Positions 59,290-64,000 of a DNA stretch of 64,000 nt are shown here, piece after piece. Within the stretch, counting starts at the first letter, position 1; every line of letters begins with the position of its first letter. A program made the position numbers and the translations under genes. The stretch is taken from NCBI GenBank assembly GCA_040772085.1, contig JAXGYU010000001.1, positions 2,108,001 through 2,172,000 on the forward strand, given 5' to 3'. The notes below the pieces were generated by a model, which was not told the origin of the DNA, made no database searches, and saw only the letters and a list, made by a program, of their open reading frames with translations. Source of the DNA: JAXGMV01 sp040772085 (GTDB lineage Bacteria; Chloroflexota; Anaerolineae; Anaerolineales; Anaerolineaceae).

Positions 59290-60570
59290 TTATTTGATCA
59301 CAGTGCAGGCTTGTTCGGCAGGCGAAAGCGCCTTGCGTTGCGTGTCTCTGACCGCGTTCAGATTGGCGAAAAACTCGCGCATCATCACCACCATCAGATA
59401 TTGACCTTTATTGGTCAGGGTCAGTTCTTTGGCATTGTTTTTTGCGAACGCGCCGCTGAGGCCAAAGAATAGCAGTTCAAGCCACATGGATGTGTCGAAC
59501 GCCCTGCCAAAACTTTGTTTGAATTGTGTTTTATCAAGGTGAAGCCCGAAAAGTTTCATCAGGAAGAAATAGCGCATGCGCTCCACCAGACCAAAATGAT
59601 GAACCCCCGAGATGGCCGATTCGCCAGCCGCGAGGGCTGCGGTGTAGTCGGTGACCGAGAAGGTGTTTGCCAGCAGTTTGCCATCCAGAAAGCTGAAGGC
59701 GCCGGCGCCTATACCGACGTATTCGTCATAATCGACAATGTATTCGTCCAGCATGCTGTCAGTCTTGCGGGCAAACGTCCAGGCAGAGAGCGGCTGATAG
59801 GTAGGCTGCAAGCCGGCAAGGATTTGCTGATACAGCTCATGCTCGCGCTGGTAATCAACCTTCCCCACTGAATTCTTTAGCGACGTCTCCACCGAGGGGG
59901 AGCTCATCAGCGGATAGAAGGTGACCTGATTCGCGCCGGAATCAATAACCGCCTGTATATCAGCCGCCAGCACCTCAGGCGTTTGCGACGGGAAGTTGAA
60001 GATCATATCGACATTCAGTGAGGGCAGTTTGCTGTTGGCGTAGCGGATGCGGTCGATGTTGATCTGACCAGTGCCGAAACGCTCCAGCCGGTTCATCTGC
60101 CGCAGCAGCTCGGCATCGAAGCTCTGCATGCCAACAGACAGCCGCTGAACCCGTCCGACAAGCTGCTCGATCACTTCAGGGATCAGGTGGTTGGGGTTGG
60201 TCTCGCAGGAAACTTCCTTGATCGGGAACAGCGACTTTGCCAGGTCGATCGTCTGGACCAGCTCATCCATCAGCACGGTCGGGGTGCCGCCGCCAATATA
60301 TAGCGAGCTGAACTGATAGCCCAACGCATGTGTTTTCCGCATCTCTTCCCGTAAGGCTACGTAATAGGCTCTGGCGCGCTTCTCATCAAAAAAGTAGCGG
60401 TTGAATGAGCAGTACGGGCAAAGCGTTTCGCAAAATGGGATGTGAATGTACAGCATGTAGGGCGTGTCTGGCTTGGGTGCCGGCAACTGATAATTGCGGA
60501 CAGGATCGAGAGTCAGATATTGACCGGTGAGTACTCGAAGAACTTTGGTGAGAATTCGTTCACTAAGCAT
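59290..60570 (-). CDS. HemN-like radical SAM protein
   Basis: A 426-residue protein. LYIHIPFCETLCPYCSF near residue 45 holds the three Cys (CxxxCxxC) for the radical [4Fe-4S] cluster. SSLYIGGGTPTVL near 92, the ETNPNHL motif, and VQRLSVGMQSFDAELLR near 145 are typical of the coproporphyrinogen oxidase/HemW family. DEYVGIGAGAFSF near 285 is also family-like. I do not see the HNxxYW motif of HemW, so assignment among HemN, HemW and heme-degrading relatives stays open. The C-terminal region is helical and less conserved. It has its own start 49 bases from the SIMPL gene and may be co-transcribed with it. Confidence 0.8.
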   Translation of the reverse strand: MLSERILTKVLRVLTGQYLTLDPVRNYQLPAPKPDTPYMLYIHIPFCETLCPYCSFNRYFFDEKRARAYYVALREEMRKTHALGYQFSSLYIGGGTPTVLMDELVQTIDLAKSLFPIKEVSCETNPNHLIPEVIEQLVGRVQRLSVGMQSFDAELLRQMNRLERFGTGQINIDRIRYANSKLPSLNVDMIFNFPSQTPEVLAADIQAVIDSGANQVTFYPLMSSPSVETSLKNSVGKVDYQREHELYQQILAGLQPTYQPLSAWTFARKTDSMLDEYIVDYDEYVGIGAGAFSFLDGKLLANTFSVTDYTAALAAGESAISGVHHFGLVERMRYFFLMKLFGLHLDKTQFKQSFGRAFDTSMWLELLFFGLSGAFAKNNAKELTLTNKGQYLMVVMMREFFANLNAVRDTQRKALSPAEQACTVIK

Positions 60571-60575
60571 GGTTA

Positions 60576-60616
60576 TTTACCCTGAAATCGCAATAGTATC
60601 ATATTGACAGGGTAAA
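60576..60616. repeat. 9-base inverted repeat upstream of the radical SAM gene
   Basis: TTTACCCTG and CAGGGTAAA are separated by 23 bases between the start of the radical SAM gene and the upstream terminator. The position suits an operator, but only one copy is present. Confidence 0.35.
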
Positions 60617-60640
60617 AAAAAGGGAGGCTCGCTGCCTCCC
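60614..60640 (-). terminator. terminator of the PIN-cysS-rlmB operon
   Basis: On the minus strand GGGAGGC / GCCTCCC with a 5-base loop is followed by eight U. Confidence 0.9.
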
Positions 60641-60651
60641 TTGCTGGATCA

Positions 60652-61389
60652 TTATTTTTTCCTTCGTTGCATATAAGTGAGATACAGCGCCACCGAGCCG
60701 GCAACGGCGGCGTTGAGCGATTCAACCTTGCCGCGCATTGGCAGTTTGACCAGATAGTCGCAGCTATCCTTCGTCAGGCGGCGCAATCCATCTCCTTCGC
60801 TTCCGACAACCAGCGCCAGGCTGCCATCCAGCCGGATCTGTTCAATCGGCTGAGCTTCTTCCCCGCCCTCGAGGCCGGCTATCCAGACATCATTCTCCTT
60901 GAGGATGTCAATTGCCTGTGCCAGGTTATTGAGCGAGATCAGCATGTGCTCGCTCGCGCCGGAGGAGGAGTTGACAACCGCGGGGGTGACGCCTGCCGCC
61001 CGGCGTTCAGGCATGATGATGCCGTGTACACCGACTGCCTCGGCGGTGCGGATGAGAGTGCCGAGATTTTGCGGGTTCTGCAGGACGTCGAGGATCAGGA
61101 TGAAGGGCGCTTCCTGCTTCGCGCGCGCCGCTTCGAGGATGTCATCGATGGTCACATGCGGATAGGCGGAGACTTCGAGCGCGATCCCCTGCGGACTATC
61201 TCCCAGGCTTTCAAGCTGCTGGCGGTTGACGTGCTCAACCGGTAGTTTCTTCGCCTGAGCCAGGCGCATGATCTCGGACAGACGCTGATCAGGTTCCACG
61301 CCCTTGGCGAGCCGCAGCCGGAAGAAATGCCTCCGGTTAGCGGCCAGGCTCTCATAAACCGAATTGCGTCCGTAGATCCACTCTTTCAT
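60652..61389 (-). CDS. rlmB: RlmB/TrmH-type SPOUT RNA 2'-O-methyltransferase
   Basis: About 245 residues from ATG 61389, one base after the cysS stop. The N-terminal MKEWIYGRNSVYESLAANRR is the RlmB substrate-binding module. ILILDVLQNPQNLGTLIRTA near 105, VNSSSGASEHMLIS near 150 and LALVVGSEGDGLRRLTKDSC with VKLPMRGKVESLNAAVAGS near 205-240 are the three SPOUT motifs forming the SAM knot. RlmB methylates G2251 of 23S rRNA in E. coli, and this linkage to cysS is common. The exact target is inferred. Confidence 0.92.
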   Translation of the reverse strand: MKEWIYGRNSVYESLAANRRHFFRLRLAKGVEPDQRLSEIMRLAQAKKLPVEHVNRQQLESLGDSPQGIALEVSAYPHVTIDDILEAARAKQEAPFILILDVLQNPQNLGTLIRTAEAVGVHGIIMPERRAAGVTPAVVNSSSGASEHMLISLNNLAQAIDILKENDVWIAGLEGGEEAQPIEQIRLDGSLALVVGSEGDGLRRLTKDSCDYLVKLPMRGKVESLNAAVAGSVALYLTYMQRRKK

Positions 61390-61390
61390 C

Positions 61391-62791
61391 TTATTTCCAG
61401 CGCCAGCTTGTGCCTTCCTTGCTGTCCTCAATCACTACGTTCAGCTCTGCCAGACGGTCGCGGATCTTGTCCGTCAATTGATAGAGTTTCGCGGCGCGCA
61501 GGTCCTTGCGCAGCTCGACCAACAGGTCAATGAACGCGTCAGCGGCGCCGCTCTGGCTGGTTTTGGTATCAGCCAGGGTCAAACCCAGGACGCCTGTCAG
61601 CTCACGCAGCAGTGCCTGAGGGGCTGCCAGTTGTTCGTCAGTTGCGCCGGCAGCACGGTAGGAATTCGTCTCGCGCACCAGGTCGTACAACACACTGAGC
61701 GCGCCGCTGGTGTTGAAGTCATCATCCATGAAGCCTTCAAACTTGGCGCGGGTCGCTTGAAGCAGCTCGGCAACAGCCTTCACCTTTGATTCGTCCGCAC
61801 CGGCGCTGCCCGGCAATGCGGGCTTAAGCGCGGATCGCATGCGTTCCAGACCCTTTTCTGCCTGGTCGATCACTTCGTCTGTAAAGGTCAGCGGCCCGCG
61901 ATAGTACGAGTTCAGCACGACCAGCCGGAACGCGTCAGAGGAATGCTGCTTGAGGAACTCTTCGATGCTGATAATGTTGCCGATCGATTTCGACATCTTC
62001 TCACCGCCAAGCACCAGCATGCCGTTGTGAACCCAGTAACGGGCGAAGGGCTTGCCGGTCAGCGATTCGGTCTGAGCGATTTCGTTCTCGTGATGCGGGA
62101 AAACCAGGTCGTTGCCGCCGCCGTGGATGTCGATCTGCTCGCCGAGGTGCGCCAGATTCATCGCGGAGCACTCGATGTGCCAGCCGGGGCGTCCTTTACC
62201 CCAAGGGCTGTCCCAGGCGGGTTCACCTTCTTTGGCGCCTTTCCAGAGGGCAAAATCCATCGGGTTCTGTTTGCGCTGGTCAACATCGATGCGGGTGCCA
62301 GTTTTCATGTCATCCGGTTTGCGGCCTGAGAGCTTGCCATAGTCAGCATCGGACGCGACGTAGAAATAGACGTCGTTGCCAACCTGGTAGGCAGATCCCT
62401 TATCAATCAGCTTTTGGACGAAGTTGATGATGGTATCAACTTCCTGTGTCGCGCGAGGGTTGAAGGTTGCCGGCAGAACATTCAGGTCATGCAGGTTCTT
62501 GTCGAACTCGTCGATATAGCCCTCAGCCAGCTCGAAGGGATCAACCCCCAGCGAGTTGGCGCGGTTGATGATCTTGTCATCCACGTCGGTGAAGTTCATC
62601 ATGTGCTTGACCTGGAAGTGACGGTACTCCAGGTAGCGGCGGATGATGTCAAAGACGACCGCCGACATGGCATGGCCGACGTGCGCCTTGTCATAGACGG
62701 TGGGGCCGCAGACATACATCTTGACGATGCCCGGTTCGAGTGTTTCAAAAATTTCTTTTTTCCGCGTTAGTGTGTTGTAAATCTTCATCAT
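61391..62791 (-). CDS. cysS: cysteinyl-tRNA synthetase
   Basis: About 466 residues from ATG 62791, 5 bases after GAGG; GTG 62797 overlaps the SD and ATG 62788 is also possible. MYVCGPTVYDKAHVGHAMSA holds the zinc-binding Cys and the HIGH motif. WHIECSAMNLAHLGEQIDIH supplies further zinc ligands, and EKMSKSIGNIIS is KMSKS. It charges tRNA-Cys. In an operon with the PIN/TRAM gene upstream and rlmB downstream. Confidence 0.96.
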   Translation of the reverse strand: MMKIYNTLTRKKEIFETLEPGIVKMYVCGPTVYDKAHVGHAMSAVVFDIIRRYLEYRHFQVKHMMNFTDVDDKIINRANSLGVDPFELAEGYIDEFDKNLHDLNVLPATFNPRATQEVDTIINFVQKLIDKGSAYQVGNDVYFYVASDADYGKLSGRKPDDMKTGTRIDVDQRKQNPMDFALWKGAKEGEPAWDSPWGKGRPGWHIECSAMNLAHLGEQIDIHGGGNDLVFPHHENEIAQTESLTGKPFARYWVHNGMLVLGGEKMSKSIGNIISIEEFLKQHSSDAFRLVVLNSYYRGPLTFTDEVIDQAEKGLERMRSALKPALPGSAGADESKVKAVAELLQATRAKFEGFMDDDFNTSGALSVLYDLVRETNSYRAAGATDEQLAAPQALLRELTGVLGLTLADTKTSQSGAADAFIDLLVELRKDLRAAKLYQLTDKIRDRLAELNVVIEDSKEGTSWRWK

Positions 62792-62811
62792 ATTCACCTC
62801 AAGCTGTGTCG

Positions 62812-63888
62812 CTATTCGCCGGGCCGGGCAAAGATCATTTTGCCGGCAGCGGTTTGCAGCACTTTTGTTACGGTAACTGTCACTTCCTGATTGATTAATT
62901 CTTTGCCGTTTTCGACCACGACCATTGTGCCGTCATCGATATAGCCCACGCCCTGGTCCAGCTCCTTGCCTTCCTGGATCACCCGGATGTGCAGCAGCTC
63001 GCCCGGCAGCATGGCCGATTTGACCGCGTTTGCCAGTTCGTTGACGTTGAGGACGCTGACGCCCTGCAGCTCTGCTACCCGGTTGAGATTGTAGTCATTG
63101 GTCAGGATCGGGCAGCGCATCTGCCGCGCGAGGATGATCAGCTTTTCGTCCACCTCACGCACACCTTCGATGTCGGCATCACTGAGGCGGATCAGCACAT
63201 TGGGGTCCTTTTGCAGTTGCGAGAGCACTTCCATGCCGCGTCTGCCGCGCTGACGGCGCAGGCTGTCAGCCGAGTCGGCGATGTATTGCAGCTCGTTCAG
63301 CACGAACCGTGTAATGACGAGGGAACCGGGGATGAAACCGGTTTTGGCGATGTCCGCGATGCGTCCATCGATGATCACGCTGGTGTCGAGCAGAATTGGC
63401 TGCTTGTTTTCGCCTGTTTTGCCCTCAATCTGTCCACTATAAGCCGGCTTGTTGAATGTTGAGCCAAACAGGGAAAAAATGTCATTCTGGCGCATCAAAA
63501 AGACCATCACGCCGATGTAGCCAAAAATCAGAACGCTGATGAATGGCAAAATCTCCCCGAATGGGGCCGGCAGCATGGAGATGGGGAACGCCAGTAAAGC
63601 GGCGACGATCAGGCCTGAGACCAGGCCGAGCAGGGCAGCCAATAATGATTGCGGCGGAATGCGTGAGAGGACATTCCTCAGACCACGGATGGGGCGGATA
63701 GTAATAAGCGGAGCGAAAACCAGACCAAATAGGGCACCAAAAATGCCCAGAATAATTGCGAGATAGACCGAAGAAACACTTTCTGCCGTGCCGAACAAAT
63801 TGACATTCCCGAACGCCGCTCCGTAGTACGCGCCGAGGATGGCAAAGGCGATCATACCGATCAACCTGATAATAAAATCGGAACTCAT
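62812..63888 (-). CDS. PIN-TRAM domain membrane protein (YacL-like)
   Basis: A 358-residue protein. Four helices fill residues 1-125. The PIN nuclease-like domain (about 165-285) begins ILLDTSVIIDGRIADI with acidic residues, and continues LVITRFVLNELQYIADS, VDEKLIILARQM and ILTNDYNLNRVAEL. A TRAM-like beta domain closes the protein (LLHIRVIQEGKELDQGVGYI). It matches Bacillus YacL, which also lies by cysS and the SPOUT methyltransferase gene. AAGGAG precedes the ATG. PIN suggests RNA cleavage, but activity is unproven. Confidence 0.9.
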   Translation of the reverse strand: MSSDFIIRLIGMIAFAILGAYYGAAFGNVNLFGTAESVSSVYLAIILGIFGALFGLVFAPLITIRPIRGLRNVLSRIPPQSLLAALLGLVSGLIVAALLAFPISMLPAPFGEILPFISVLIFGYIGVMVFLMRQNDIFSLFGSTFNKPAYSGQIEGKTGENKQPILLDTSVIIDGRIADIAKTGFIPGSLVITRFVLNELQYIADSADSLRRQRGRRGMEVLSQLQKDPNVLIRLSDADIEGVREVDEKLIILARQMRCPILTNDYNLNRVAELQGVSVLNVNELANAVKSAMLPGELLHIRVIQEGKELDQGVGYIDDGTMVVVENGKELINQEVTVTVTKVLQTAAGKMIFARPGE

Positions 63889-63952
63889 TGGATCTCCTTT
63901 CTTATAGTGTTGTTAAAGTGCGGAAAAAAGAAAATTAATGCGGTAGAAATAA

Positions 63953-63981
63953 AGTGTAGCACGAGCGGGAATGAGAGTCAA
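63953..63981 (-). promoter_or_regulatory. promoter of the PIN-cysS-rlmB operon
   Basis: On the minus strand TTGACT, 17 bases, TACACT with a TG one base before the -10. Position fits the ATG at 63888 with a leader of about 55 bases. Confidence 0.75.
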
Positions 63982-63991
63982 ACGGGAATGA
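63966..63991. repeat. 9-base direct repeat around the -35
   Basis: CGGGAATGA occurs at 63966-63974 and 63983-63991, 17 bases apart, flanking the -35 hexamer of the minus-strand promoter. A possible operator. A plus-strand TATAAT begins at 63994, hinting at a divergent gene beyond the window. Confidence 0.4.
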
Positions 63992-64000
63992 AGTATAATT

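Noticed and set aside
1..64000. tRNA, rRNA, CRISPR, insertion sequences or prophage genes
   Set aside because: No cloverleaf-like intergenic sequence, repeat array, transposase or phage gene was seen; spacers are below about 200 bases.

Overview
The window looks like a stretch of chromosome from a member of the Chloroflexota, most likely class Anaerolineae. That is inferred from the overall gene style and not from any rRNA. The signs are moderately GC-rich DNA, exported proteins with Thr/Pro-rich linkers, an SH3-tailed membrane protein, an unusually long SecA, the DUF3090/SCO1664-type gene pair, and a GlmL/MutL-like protein inside an uncharacterised membrane operon. I see no rRNA, tRNA, CRISPR array, insertion sequence or prophage. 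Genes are densely packed and no gene-free stretch exceeds about 200 bases.

Layout. 1-2.9 kb: the end of a PEP/pyruvate-binding enzyme, a YdcF-type protein, a methyltransferase and a small membrane protein. 3.0-7.4 kb: an envelope or exopolysaccharide block with a lipoprotein, a Wzz-like protein fused to a degenerate GGDEF domain, and a BcsB-like protein without a BcsA synthase. 7.4-11.8 kb: a transport operon headed by an IclR-type regulator fused to a flavin-binding-type split barrel, followed by an NMT1/THI5-type ABC importer and a PIG-L deacetylase. 11.9-19.4 kb: a tightly coupled operon of seven uncharacterised genes, perhaps with an eighth leader ORF. It encodes membrane proteins, a zinc-ribbon/acidic-linker membrane protein, a MutL-like ASKHA ATPase and a barrel-sandwich/KOW-like protein. 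This is the best candidate for an undescribed system.

19.5-24 kb: a phosphohexomutase, an SH3 membrane protein, a BMP-like lipoprotein and an undecaprenyl-phosphate sugar transferase. 24-31.5 kb: trpS, dtd, a PIG-L deacetylase, an SPFH protein, selD, a gamma-glutamyltransferase and a CPBP protease. selD contains an in-frame UGA at 27755-27757 exactly at the catalytic Cys/Sec position and is followed by a SECIS-like hairpin, so it is itself a selenoprotein gene. A caller that does not read through UGA would start it too late. 31.5-38.4 kb: uvrC, rplS, a C26 peptidase, the DUF3090/SCO1664 pair, homoserine dehydrogenase and a fused folK-folP.

38.5-43.4 kb: a complete 2-oxoacid (pyruvate-type) dehydrogenase operon, E1alpha-E1beta-E2-E3. 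43.5-53.5 kb: an oversized secA, a four-domain S1 protein, an M19 dipeptidase, a membrane protein and a pair of M16 peptidases, one with and one without the zinc motif. 53.6-58.5 kb: a GltD-like oxidoreductase, then frr-uppS-cdsA-glpX. 58.5-63.9 kb, all on the minus strand: a SIMPL lipoprotein, a HemN-like radical SAM protein, and an operon of PIN/TRAM protein, cysS and an RlmB-type methyltransferase.

Two expression styles coexist. Many genes have strong Shine-Dalgarno sites. Six starts lie only 6-8 nt downstream of a -10 box, often of the extended TGn type, which predicts leaderless mRNAs. All functions are assigned from motifs read by eye; no database search was run.
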